NCBI RefSeq assembly: GCF_014637725.1 | Contig: NZ_BMFC01000007.1 | Coordinates: forward strand, 62,001-126,000 | DNA length: 64,000 nt | Direction of reading: 5' to 3' | Source: Marivita lacus | GTDB taxonomy: Bacteria > Pseudomonadota > Alphaproteobacteria > Rhodobacterales > Rhodobacteraceae | Part shown: piece by piece, positions 1 through 9,100 of the stretch | Layout: each line of letters opens with the position of its first letter | Numbering within the stretch: the first letter of the stretch is position 1 | Translations under genes and position numbers: made by a program | Notes under the pieces: generated by a model | The model's input: only the letters and a program-made list of their open reading frames with translations | What the model was told of the DNA's origin: nothing | Database searches by the model: none

Positions 1-422
1 ATGAGGCTGTCAAGCGTGAGCATCTTCACCGTTTCCGTCTTGTCCCAGCGCACATGAGCAAAACCAGGCGCAGCATGGGCATCCGCGACAAAGGTCGATT
101 GCAGCGACGACACGGTTGGGTGGCGCGAGGAAACCGCCATCTCTGCCATTGTCTCGGCCCCACCTGCGGCCGCCTCTATCAAAATCACGTCTTTGGGCAA
201 CGTCAGTCGCAGATACCGCGCAAAGAGCGGCTGCGGCTCGAGCGCGATCACCCGTGCTCCGACGCGCCGCATCGCCCGCGTTCGAGAACCAACATGAGCA
301 CCCACGTCGAACACCAAGTCTCCGGGTTGCAGGATTTGCGCGTAAAAGCGCCGCCACGCCCCGATTGTCAAAGGGTTGTGATAAATCAACAGAGATCTCG
401 CGAGGCCGAGCCAGCGCTGCAT
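1..422 (-). CDS. FkbM-family SAM-dependent methyltransferase (3' part cut off by window edge)
   Basis: The minus-strand frame is open from ATG at 422 to the window edge, giving about 140 N-terminal residues. It shows the class I methyltransferase SAM loop GDLVFDVGAHVGSRTR followed by a second motif RVIALEPQPLFARYL, the pattern typical of the FkbM family. FkbM proteins O-methylate sugars or other small molecules; the substrate here cannot be told. A purine-rich stretch (GAAAGG) lies about 10 bases upstream of the start. It is divergent from the ribA-led cluster, with about 100 bases between, so it may share a promoter region and possibly a pathway with it. The C-terminal part lies outside the window. 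Confidence 0.8.
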   Translation of the reverse strand, partial: MQRWLGLARSLLIYHNPLTIGAWRRFYAQILQPGDLVFDVGAHVGSRTRAMRRVGARVIALEPQPLFARYLRLTLPKDVILIEAAAGGAETMAEMAVSSRHPTVSSLQSTFVADAHAAPGFAHVRWDKTETVKMLTLDSL

Positions 423-519
423 ACCTTCAGCCTTTCCGAAATGTCCCGCACAAAGGTAGCGCGCCCACACGTTCGTCCAGTCACAGGCCTTGCCTGTGCC
501 GTAACAGCCCTAAGTTAAG

Positions 520-1713
520 ATGCCTGAACGAAATTACAGGTCACAAATGCCGTCAAGCCCGCTTGTCTCATCCGGGGCCGCCATCAGGCGGTCTGACCCA
601 CCCAAACAAAACACGTTACGCCTTCCGCTCGAACCGCGCGGGATCGAAATCCTGCTGCGCATGCAAGGTGACCTTCGATTGGGACTTCCAGTCATCCTCG
701 AAGACGGCGAGAGCCATCTATTGGTCGCTCTTGTCGAAAGCCTGACCGACGAGCGTTACATTGCGATGACACAAATCGGTCATCCCGAGTTGGTTTTGAC
801 CCGGCGTCGCGCCAATGCTTTGGGCATCCAACAGCCAAATCAGGGCGATACGTTGCGTTTTCGGGTTCCGTCAGACCGAGATCTGAACTGGATTGCAATG
901 GTCGCTGGTCAGTCCGGGCTGGATGATGCGAACCAGTGCAGCGGGCTGCCCATCCCGACTGTCGGCAAACCGATACATCAAATCGCGATTTGGCTTGCCA
1001 AGACCGTTCAAGCCATACCAGCGATCGTGTGCGTGCCATTGAACGACCACGACATGAGCGACATCTCGGCTCTTGGCCTGACCACGATGCCTTTGGATCT
1101 GGCCACTATAGCTCTGCAAGAGGCAGGTACGCAGTCCCAAGTGAGTTCGGCGCACTTGCCCTTGGACGCTGCATTGGCTGGACACGTGCATGTCTTTCGG
1201 CCCGACAATGGAGGTCCTGAACATTATGCGATCGTGATCGGACAACCCGACATGTCTTGTCCTGTCACCGTCAGGCTGCATTCCGCCTGTTTTACCGGTG
1301 ATGTGCTGGGCAGCCTCAAATGCGACTGCGGCCCGCAACTGCGCGCGGCGATGGCGACCATGGCGTCTGGTGGTGGCGGAGTTCTGGTCTACCTCAATCA
1401 GGAAGGGCGCGGGATCGGCCTTGCCAACAAGATGCGCGCCTATGCGCTTCAGGATGCCGGTCTCGATACGGTCGAAGCGAACCACTGGCTGGGCTTCGAA
1501 GACGATCAAAGGGATTTTCGGATCGGCGGACAAATTCTTCAAAATATGGGGATCTCCCGCGTTCGGCTGATCACCAACAATCCGGCCAAATTGGCAAGTC
1601 TCGCTGCGCACGGAATTGACGTGACAGAGCGCGTTCCGCTGAAAGTCGGTCAGACCGCACAGAATGCTCATTACCTGTCGACCAAGGTCCTGAAGTCAGG
1701 GCATCTGCTGTGA
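520..1713 (+). CDS. ribA: GTP cyclohydrolase II with GTP_CH_N-type N-terminal domain
   Basis: GTP cyclohydrolase II opens GTP to 2,5-diamino-6-ribosylamino-pyrimidinone phosphate, releasing formate and pyrophosphate. The catalytic half (about residues 205-397) carries the zinc site CFTGDVLGSLKCDCG with Cys257, Cys268 and Cys270, the loop LNQEGRGIGLANKM near residue 292, and the late motif TNNPAKL. The first 200 residues are not a DHBP synthase (RibB) domain; the segment LVLTRRRANALGI fits the GTP_CH_N domain seen in some GCHII proteins. An alternative start is ATG 547. The stop overlaps the next gene by 4 bases. No other classical riboflavin genes are adjacent, so this copy may serve the clustered pterin-like pathway rather than housekeeping riboflavin synthesis. 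The uracil-catabolism URC1 subfamily has the same domain order and is the main alternative. Confidence 0.88.
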   Translation: MPERNYRSQMPSSPLVSSGAAIRRSDPPKQNTLRLPLEPRGIEILLRMQGDLRLGLPVILEDGESHLLVALVESLTDERYIAMTQIGHPELVLTRRRANALGIQQPNQGDTLRFRVPSDRDLNWIAMVAGQSGLDDANQCSGLPIPTVGKPIHQIAIWLAKTVQAIPAIVCVPLNDHDMSDISALGLTTMPLDLATIALQEAGTQSQVSSAHLPLDAALAGHVHVFRPDNGGPEHYAIVIGQPDMSCPVTVRLHSACFTGDVLGSLKCDCGPQLRAAMATMASGGGGVLVYLNQEGRGIGLANKMRAYALQDAGLDTVEANHWLGFEDDQRDFRIGGQILQNMGISRVRLITNNPAKLASLAAHGIDVTERVPLKVGQTAQNAHYLSTKVLKSGHLL

Positions 1714-2666
1714 AAAGCGCTCTGGCACTCTGGAGTGTGGACGTCGGCACTGTCGAGATACGTCCCGGCAGTCTGGGCGACGGCCTGCTGGTCGAGACAC
1801 TGTTTTCCGGCATCAGCCGGGGCACCGAGCGTCTGGTGTTCGAGGGGCGTGTCCCCGCCTCCGAGTATGAACGCATGCGCGGACCGGCCATGGAGGGGGC
1901 TTTCCCCTTTCCGGTGAAATATGGCTACAATGTCGTCGGACGTATCGCCGAGGGTCCGAAGACGGGACATCTGGTCTTTGCGCTGCATCCCCACCAGACG
2001 CACTTTCGTTTACCTGAGGCTGCCTTGGTTCCATTGCCGCAGAGCCTCCCGCCTGACCGCGCCGTGCTGGCTGCAAACATGGAAACGGCGCTCACACTTC
2101 TTTGGGACAGTGGGGCCGCCGCAGGAGACCGGATCGCGGTGATTGGCGCTGGTGTCGTCGGCGCGCTTGTGGCCTACCTTGCGGCGCAGCTGCCGGGGGC
2201 GGAGGTCACGCTGGTCGACCTGAATGCAGAGCGATCCGCACTTGCCGAGACACTGGGATGTCAATTTTCCTTGCCAGGGAATGCGCCGAAGGAGTGCGAT
2301 GTCGTGTTCCACCTGTCGGCCAGTGCTGCGGGCCTTGACACGGCAATCGACTGCGCAGGCATGGAGGCTACCGTCGTCGAGGGAAGCTGGTATGGTGATG
2401 CAAAGATATCGGTTGCGCTCGGGGGCGCGTTCCACAGTCGGCGCCTGCGGATCTGCAGCTCGCAGGTCGGGCACATTCCCCCTCTACGCGCCCCGCGCTG
2501 GAGCTACGGCCGCCGGATGGCCAAGGCTCTGGAGTTGCTCGCCGATCCCGTTCTCGACACGCTTATTTCAGGCGAAACATCGTTCAACGAGTTGCCTGAC
2601 CACTACGCCAGAATCCTGTCCGACCCTGCCACGCTCTGCCACCGCATTCGCTATGACGCACCCTGA
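1710..2666 (+). CDS. Zinc-less MDR-family (alcohol dehydrogenase-like) oxidoreductase
   Basis: This 318-residue protein has the medium-chain dehydrogenase layout: an N-terminal GroES-like half (VETLFSGISRGTERLVF, VKYGYNVVGRI) and a Rossmann half with the dinucleotide loop VIGAGVVGALVAYLAAQ at about residues 143-160, then an acidic strand end (VTLVDLN). The Cys/His/Asp catalytic-zinc ligands of true zinc alcohol dehydrogenases are not apparent, so it is probably a zinc-independent member or a reductase. It starts with GTG in a GTGA overlap with ribA, which argues for translational coupling. Its place between a GTP cyclohydrolase and a pterin synthase homologue suggests an oxidation or reduction of a GTP-derived intermediate; this is inference from context only. 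Confidence 0.75.
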   Translation: MKSALALWSVDVGTVEIRPGSLGDGLLVETLFSGISRGTERLVFEGRVPASEYERMRGPAMEGAFPFPVKYGYNVVGRIAEGPKTGHLVFALHPHQTHFRLPEAALVPLPQSLPPDRAVLAANMETALTLLWDSGAAAGDRIAVIGAGVVGALVAYLAAQLPGAEVTLVDLNAERSALAETLGCQFSLPGNAPKECDVVFHLSASAAGLDTAIDCAGMEATVVEGSWYGDAKISVALGGAFHSRRLRICSSQVGHIPPLRAPRWSYGRRMAKALELLADPVLDTLISGETSFNELPDHYARILSDPATLCHRIRYDAP

Positions 2667-2675
2667 GGAGGTTCC

Positions 2676-3071
2676 ATGTTTGCTGTAGAAGTCCGAGACC
2701 ACATCATGATCGGCCATTCGCTGCCATCGCCCGTATTCGGCCCCGCACAGGGCATGCACGGCGCGACGTTTACGGTAGATGCGGCCTTTTTCACCGACGA
2801 TATCGACGAACATGGTCTGGTCGTGGATATCGGGCTTGCAACCGAGGCCCTTGCCGAAACTCTGGCGCCGCTGCGCTACAAGAACCTGGACGAGGTGCCG
2901 GAATTCGCGGGCAAGTTCACGACCACGGAATTCTTGTGCGGCCACATTTTCAAGACCTTGGCGGAGCAAGTCCGCACAGGCAAGCTCGCCGACCAGGGGC
3001 GCGTCAAGAGGCTTCGCATCATGCTTCACGAGAGCCATATCGCCCGCGCCTGGTATGAGGCAGATGTCTGA
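2676..3071 (+). CDS. Degenerate 6-pyruvoyl/6-carboxytetrahydropterin synthase homologue
   Basis: At 131 residues it has the length and strand order of the PTPS/QueD family: IGHSL (compare AAHRL), GMHGATF (compare LHGHSF), GLVVDIG (compare GMVMDF), a TTTEFLC helix (compare PTSEVLA) and a closing LHESH (compare VKET). His14 and His28 can serve as zinc ligands, but the second His of the HGH motif is Ala30, the catalytic cysteine just before HGH is missing, and the family's DHHxLN histidine is replaced in NLDEVPE. It is therefore either an altered-chemistry paralogue or a binding protein. A strong GAGGAGG ribosome site sits 7 bases before ATG 2676. It lies between the MDR reductase and a methyltransferase. 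Confidence 0.78.
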   Translation: MFAVEVRDHIMIGHSLPSPVFGPAQGMHGATFTVDAAFFTDDIDEHGLVVDIGLATEALAETLAPLRYKNLDEVPEFAGKFTTTEFLCGHIFKTLAEQVRTGKLADQGRVKRLRIMLHESHIARAWYEADV

Positions 3072-3074
3072 GCC

Positions 3075-3863
3075 ATGGGATTTTCTGCCGAATGGTTGTC
3101 CCTGCGCGAACCCGCTGACCGCGCAGCGCGCGATGGGCCGCTCGCACAGCAGGCTGCCAAGGCGGCAGGTCCAAACCCTCTTGTGGTCGATTTCGGGTGC
3201 GGGACAGGCGCAACATGGCGCGCGCTTGCACCCTATCTTCCAACTGGCGCTCGGTGGCGCTTCGTTGACAACGAACCCGCCTTGCTGGCCGAAGCGGGCC
3301 GTGTTGCCGGGGAAAATGCTGAACTTGTTGAGGCTGATCTCGGCGAGATGGACGCATTGCCTTTGGCTGGAGCGTCCCTTGTCACAGCTTCCGCTTTGCT
3401 CGATCTCATGCCAGAGGCTTGGGTGGCGGATTTGGCGCGGCGGTTGGACGTCCCGTTCTATGCGACCCTCAACTATGACGGGCGTATGTCGTGGGCTCCG
3501 GCACACGATGACGATGCCGCAGTGACCGCAGCTTTCAATCAGCATCAGCAAGGCGACAAGGGCATGGGACCAGCGCTTGGACCAAATTCGGCCGATCGGA
3601 CAATTGCACTTTTCGAGGCGGCTGGTTTCATGGTCCTGAGCGCAGACAGCACTTGGTTGCTTGGGCCCGACAAGGCGCCGTTGCAGCGCGAACTGACAAA
3701 TGGGATCGCGCAGGCCGCCAACGAGGCAGGCGCTCGAGAAGCCGCTTCCTGGGGCCGTCACCGTCATGCCATCGCGGATCGCACCACCTGCCATATTGGG
3801 CATATCGACATTCTGGCGTTACCAACCGGGAATTTGCAGGAGAGCACTCATGTCCTTCGTTGA
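3075..3863 (+). CDS. Class I SAM-dependent methyltransferase
   Basis: The SAM-binding motif I is clear at about residues 37-45 (VVDFGCGTGATWR), followed by an acidic motif II (RWRFVDNEPALL) and a post-I motif (LVEADLGEMDALPL). Its 262 residues match a small-molecule methyltransferase. It starts 3 bases after the pterin synthase-like gene stops and its stop overlaps the next start by 14 bases, so the cluster is transcribed and translated together. The likely role is methylation of the product of the GTP-derived pathway; the substrate is unknown. Confidence 0.8.
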   Translation: MGFSAEWLSLREPADRAARDGPLAQQAAKAAGPNPLVVDFGCGTGATWRALAPYLPTGARWRFVDNEPALLAEAGRVAGENAELVEADLGEMDALPLAGASLVTASALLDLMPEAWVADLARRLDVPFYATLNYDGRMSWAPAHDDDAAVTAAFNQHQQGDKGMGPALGPNSADRTIALFEAAGFMVLSADSTWLLGPDKAPLQRELTNGIAQAANEAGAREAASWGRHRHAIADRTTCHIGHIDILALPTGNLQESTHVLR

Positions 3864-4674
3864 CGTCACGCCAAGGGTTTGGCAGCGCTTGCTGGACGTC
3901 AGGAACGGACTGGCCTGCCCGTGCTGCGGGCGCTGGACCCCTGGCGAGCAAGCAGCCCTCGAACTCTACGGTCCACTGGCACGTCGTGACATTGGGCCGG
4001 TGACCATAGGCCAGATCGGCCAGTCACTGGACGGTCGCGTGGCAACCACCTCCGGCGACGCGCGGGATGTGTCGGGACCGGACGGGTTGGCGCATCTGCA
4101 CAGGATCCGCGCACTTGTCGATGGCGTCATAATTGGCGTTCGAACGGCGCTTCACGACTCACCAAGGCTGACGGTTAGGCTATGTGACGGACAAAACCCT
4201 GCACGCGTGGTGATCGATCCGCAGGGGCGGCTGCCCGATGATGCGCCCGTCTTTGCCGATGATGGCACACGAAAGTTCGTGATCCAGGGTGTCGACAGGA
4301 CCCGGCCCGCGGGTGTCAACGTCATTCGGCTTGATGTACGCGACAACCAGTTCGATCCCCGACAGATCGTTGTCGCGTTGCGCCACGAGGGTTTGCAGAA
4401 CCTTCTTATCGAAGGGGGCTCGATCACGATTTCCCGCTTCCTCGAGGCCGGGCTTCTTACCCGACTACAGGTGGCCGTAGCCCCGCTTCTCATTGGTGCA
4501 GGGCCCCAAGGTCTGACAATGTCTTCGCCAAGCGAGAAGCTCTCGGATGCGATCCGTCCGGATATGCGCGTGTTTTCGATTGGCTCGGATGTCGTTTTTG
4601 ACTGTGGTCTCACGGCCGAGGCTGCTGCGGCCAAAGAGCCGATGCACGCAATTCAGGTGGGCGCTGTGCGTTGA
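3850..4674 (+). CDS. RibD C-terminal-type (pyrimidine/dihydrofolate) reductase
   Basis: The protein (274 residues from ATG 3850, preceded by AGGAG) matches the RibD reductase domain: GQSLDGRVAT near the start of the domain, the NADPH and substrate segment DGVIIGVRTALHDSPRLTVR, ARVVIDPQGRLP, and NLLIEGGSITISRFLEAGL. RibD reductases reduce the ribosyl group of the diaminopyrimidine produced by GTP cyclohydrolase II and deamination. The N-terminal deaminase domain of bifunctional RibD is absent. A CxxC motif (CPCCGRW) near residue 27 precedes the domain and may bind metal. As last gene of the cluster it makes a chemical pair with ribA at the start, as in toxoflavin-type pathways. Confidence 0.83.
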   Translation: MSFVDVTPRVWQRLLDVRNGLACPCCGRWTPGEQAALELYGPLARRDIGPVTIGQIGQSLDGRVATTSGDARDVSGPDGLAHLHRIRALVDGVIIGVRTALHDSPRLTVRLCDGQNPARVVIDPQGRLPDDAPVFADDGTRKFVIQGVDRTRPAGVNVIRLDVRDNQFDPRQIVVALRHEGLQNLLIEGGSITISRFLEAGLLTRLQVAVAPLLIGAGPQGLTMSSPSEKLSDAIRPDMRVFSIGSDVVFDCGLTAEAAAAKEPMHAIQVGAVR

Positions 4675-4999
4675 ACGACAGTGTGCAGGCTGCGTGCTTT
4701 GGGAGTTTTTAACTCGGTGTGCGTAGGTTGTTGCAGGACTGCAACAAGAACCAAGCGGACGCACCTGCGCTGTTCCAGTCACCAAAGCCTTTTTTGACAT
4801 GGTGCTCCCAGGATCATTGCGGGCCTAAAAATTGGAATGCTTCGCACAGCATGCTTCCATAAAAAGCTTTTCCAAACTTTACACAGCGCTAGGTCCTTTC
4901 AGGCGTGGGAGCGATGCGAATTTTCACCGCATTCTCATCAAGATGCCGTAAAGACCGACACAGGAGCAGCTTTGGTTTCGACCGAGATGGGATTTTGGA
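4675..4999 (+). other. Intergenic region upstream of RND efflux genes
   Basis: About 325 bases without a supportable gene lie between the RibD-type gene and the efflux adaptor. The stretch is somewhat AT-richer than its neighbours (for example around 4790-4880) and should hold the efflux promoter. Apart from the inverted repeat listed separately, nothing recognisable was seen. Confidence 0.5.
4728..4747. promoter_or_regulatory. Perfect 9-bp inverted repeat, possible repressor operator
   Basis: TTGTTGCAG and its exact complement CTGCAACAA are separated by two bases. The size and symmetry fit the operator of a dimeric TetR-like repressor, and the site lies about 250 bases upstream of an RND efflux operon. 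No regulator gene is adjacent, so this is inference. A weak terminator stem for the preceding cluster is possible, but there is no T run. Confidence 0.35.
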
Positions 5000-6169
5000 A
5001 TGTCATTGTTCAAGCAAATCGTGATCACGGCACTTGTGCTCGCAACGGGGTTCTGGGGTCTCGTGACCTATGTTCCCGCGTTGCTCCCCATCCTCGACCG
5101 TTACGGATTGCTTGAGCCGTTCGGGATTACGGTGCCCGAGCAGCAAGCGGCTGCGCAAAGCGGTGGCGGCAGGCCGGGAGGCGGTTCTCGAGGAGCCGCC
5201 AAGGTCATCGCTGTTGAAGTCCAGAGTGCCAACCTCTTTGACGAGATCGTCACAATCGGCGATGGGCGCGCAAGACGCAGCACCATGGTCTTGCCGGAAG
5301 TTTCGGGGCGTCTTGCGTCGATCAATGTCCAATCCGGTGGCTATGTCGAAGCCGGCAGCGTGATTGCATCGCTCGAAGATCAGATCCAGCGGATCGAAGT
5401 CGAGCGGGCGGAGTTCCTTCTGCAGGATGCACAATCGGTTGCGGATCGGGTGACTGCGCTTGGCAGCACGGTCGCTGCGATTCAACGCAGCAATGCAGAG
5501 CTCGCACTTCAAACCGCCGAGCTGGATCTCAAGGAAGCACAATTCGAACTGGAGCGACGCCAGATCATCGCGCCCTTTTCTGGCTGGGTCGGCATCATCA
5601 CACATAATGTCGGCGACCAGGTTTCGCCCGCAACCGAATTGACCCAGATCGATGACCGGTCGGAAATCATCGTCGATTTTCGGGTGCCGGAGCGGTTTGT
5701 TGGCCAGATCACAGACGGCGATGCGATCAGGGCAACCCCGTTGGCACGCCCGCAGGATGAGTTGCTCGGCAAGATCACCGCGCTGGACAGCCGTGTCGAT
5801 CCTGACAGCCGCACGTTGCGCGTACAGGCTTCGCTCGCCAACACCGATGACACACTGCGCGCTGGAATGGCCTTCCGCATCACTGTGGATTTCACCGGCG
5901 AGGCTTTCCCTTCGGTTGATCCATTGGCCATCCAGTGGGGCAGCGATGGGCCGTTCGTGTGGGTGGTTGCTGATGGAAAAGCCCAGAGGACATCGGTCAT
6001 GATCATGCAGCGCAACAGCGACTCCGTTCTGGTCTCGGGTGGGCTCGCCGTGGGTGACCTGATCGTCACCGAAGGTGTGCAGAACCTAAGACCGGGGGCA
6101 GAGGTCGAACTTCAGGTTGGAGCCACAGCAAACCCGACGCAGGCTGCCTTGCCTGTCTCGCGCGGATAG
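5000..6169 (+). CDS. RND efflux periplasmic adaptor (membrane fusion protein)
   Basis: The 389-residue protein starts with a membrane segment (IVITALVLATGFWGLVTYV), then a Gly-rich linker, then the adaptor fold: a biotinyl-lipoyl half (GRLASINVQSGGYVEAGSVIASLED), a helical hairpin, the second lipoyl half (QIIAPFSGWVGIITHNVGDQV), a beta-barrel and the proximal domain ending GVQNLRPGAEVEL. It links the inner-membrane pump encoded 8 bases downstream to an outer-membrane channel. No TolC-type gene lies nearby, so the channel must be encoded elsewhere. The substrate cannot be told from sequence. Confidence 0.9.
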   Translation: MSLFKQIVITALVLATGFWGLVTYVPALLPILDRYGLLEPFGITVPEQQAAAQSGGGRPGGGSRGAAKVIAVEVQSANLFDEIVTIGDGRARRSTMVLPEVSGRLASINVQSGGYVEAGSVIASLEDQIQRIEVERAEFLLQDAQSVADRVTALGSTVAAIQRSNAELALQTAELDLKEAQFELERRQIIAPFSGWVGIITHNVGDQVSPATELTQIDDRSEIIVDFRVPERFVGQITDGDAIRATPLARPQDELLGKITALDSRVDPDSRTLRVQASLANTDDTLRAGMAFRITVDFTGEAFPSVDPLAIQWGSDGPFVWVVADGKAQRTSVMIMQRNSDSVLVSGGLAVGDLIVTEGVQNLRPGAEVELQVGATANPTQAALPVSRG

Positions 6170-6177
6170 GAGGCCAC

Positions 6178-9100
6178 ATGGCCGTCACATCTCAGTCTGT
6201 CCAGTCGTCCACCACGGCTCTGTTTGTGCGCAGACCGATCCTTGCTTTTGTCCTGTCAGCGCTGATCGTCCTTGCGGGCGTGGCAGGCTTGTTCGGCGCG
6301 GAAATCCGGGAACTTCCCGACGTCGACCGGCCCGTTATCACCGTCACGACCGATTTCTCGGGCGCATCCCCCGAAACCATCGATCGCGAGATCACCGCCC
6401 AGATCGAAGGGGCCGCCGGTCGGGTGGCAGGCGTCAAAGCGATTTCGTCGAATTCCCGATTTGGCAGAAGCCGTGTCACGATTGAATTCGGTGACGATGC
6501 CGATCTGGATGTCGCGGCCACCGACATGCGCGACGCCATCGGTCGCATTCAGAATTCACTGCCAGACGGTGCTGAAGACCCACGTATCGTGAAGGCCGAC
6601 GCAAACGCGGACGCCGTGATGCGAATTGCCGTTACGTCAGATCGGCGCTCCGCACAGGAGCTGACGCAGTATGTGGAAGAGACCATTGAGGACCGCCTGA
6701 TTTCGGTTCCCGGCGTGGCTGATTTGCAGATCTACGGCGACCGGGAATCCGTCTACCGCATCGATATCGACCAGATGCAGCTCGCCAGCCGGGGCCTCAG
6801 TCTTTCCGACATACGAAATACCCTCAGAAACGTCGCCTTTGACGCACCCGCCGGTTCGCTCAGCTCCAGCAGTCAAAGCATCGTGGTGCGGACAACTGCA
6901 ACAGTGACCTCCGCCGCCGAATTCGAAGCACTGTCGATCCGCGATGGTGTGACGGTTGGGGATGTGGCAACCGTTACCTTGGGCCCGGCCCCCGGCGAAA
7001 GCGTCCTGCGTGCCAATGGCCAGACCGGTCTTGGGTTGGGGATCGTGCGGCAGGCGCAGAGCAACACGCTGGAAATATCGCAGTCCGTGCGGGCGGTTGT
7101 GGATGACCTTCAAACCATCCTGCCAGCAGATGTCCAGGTCTTCGTGACGAGCGACGACGCAGTCTTCATCAACGGGTCGATCCGCGAAGTACTCAACACG
7201 CTGGGCATCGCCATCGCAATCGTGATCGGCATCATTTTCCTGTTCCTCAGGGATGTCCGCGCAACGATCATTCCGGCCGTCACATTGCCCGTTGCATTGA
7301 TCGGGACCCTGGCGGCGATCTATCTGGTCGGGTTTTCCATCAACATCCTGACATTGCTGGCGCTGGTTCTTGCGACGGGAATGGTTGTCGACGATGCCAT
7401 CGTGGTGCTGGAAAACATCGTGCGCCGCCGCTCCGAGGGGATGGGGGCGCGGGCCGCGGCAGTTCTCGGCACGCAGCAGGTTTTCTTTGCTGTCGTCACG
7501 ACAACGGCAACCCTGGCGGCCGTGTTCATCCCGCTCTCCTTCCTGCCCGGTCAGACCGGTGGCTTGTTCCGAGAGTTCGGATTCACACTGGCGATATCGG
7601 TCCTTCTGTCCTCGGTCGTTGCCCTGAGCCTCTGTCCGGTTCTGGCCAGCAAATTGCTGAAGGGACAAACAGGCAAAGAGGCTCCCCGGGGGCCAATGAT
7701 CTGGCTTGGCGAACGTCTGACGGCAATCTATGCATTCACCTTGCGCTTTTGTCTTGCTGTCCCACTGCTGATCATCGTGTTGTCTGCGGGTTTCGCGACG
7801 GTTGCAGCGCTCAGTTTTGGCAATATCCGACAGGAACTGACCCCGTCCGAGGATCGATCCATCGCGCTCTTGCGTGTCTCCACCCCACAGGGCGTGTCTT
7901 TGGACTACACCGCCCGCAAAATGCGCGAGATCGAAGACCTGATCGAGCCTCTTCGCCAGTCCGGAGAGGTCACCAACGTGTTTTCAATCGCGGGAACCGG
8001 TTCTGACAACCGAGGCTTCATGGTCATGACCTTGGCAGAATGGCAGGATCGTGACCGCAGTCAGCAAGAGATCGTCGGGCAGATCAACGGGTTGCTTGGC
8101 CAGGTGATCGGTGTGCGCGCCTTCGCGATACAACCGAATTCTCTGGGCATCCGCGGCGCAGGACGGGGCCTGACGGTCGCATTGACCGGGAATAATTATG
8201 ACAGGCTCGCCTCCTCGGCAGACCAGATCATCGAACGCATGGAGCAGAACCCGGCCTTTGGTCGCGTTTCGCTTGGTTACGAAACCACACAGCCGCAGCT
8301 TTTCATCGAGGTGGATCGGGACCGGGCGTCCGACCTTGGCGTCAACATCGACGGATTGGGCGAAGCGCTGCAAGCCGTTCTCGATGGGCGCACTGTTGGA
8401 ACAGTCTTCATTGATGATCGCAGTTTCGAGATCAAGATGATCTCGACGGTGGACCCTGTGAACGATCCCGGTGACCTTGAGCGGATCTTCGTGCAAGCTG
8501 GCAATGGCGAAATGGTTCCGATCTCAAGCTTTGTGCGCTTGCAGGAACGCGCGGTTGCACCCGAACTGACCCGAGAGACGCAGATGCGGGCAGTCGAGAT
8601 TTCTGCCAGCCTGACGCCCGCGCTTTCGCTGGGCGACGCATTTCAGGAACTTCAGAAAATTGCCTCGGACATTTTGCCCGAGGAGCAGCGTATCGTGCCG
8701 CTCGCCGAGGCGGCGACATTGTCTGAAACCTCATCCGGACTTCTGATCACCTTTGGCTTTGCCATCATGGTCGTGTTCCTGGTCTTGTCCGCGCAATTCG
8801 AAAGCTTTGTGTCAGCCCTGATCATCATGGCAACCGTGCCTCTCGGGATGGCCTGCGCGATTTTCGCCCTGATACTGACGGGCGGCAGTCTGAATGTCTA
8901 CAGCCAGATCGGCTTGGTGCTCTTGGTCGGGATCATGGCCAAGAACGGTATCCTGATCGTTGAATTCGCGAACCAATTGCGGGACGAGGGGAAATCCGTG
9001 CGCGACGCCATCTACGAAGCCTCCACCATCCGCCTGCGACCAGTTATGATGACAATGACGTCGACCGTGCTTGGCGGGCTCCCATTGATTTATTCTTCGG

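Noticed and set aside
6637-7668. Minus-strand ORF of 343 codons inside the RND pump gene
   Set aside because: The product is a His/Gln/Arg/Asp-rich shadow of a GC-rich membrane-protein gene and has no family features.
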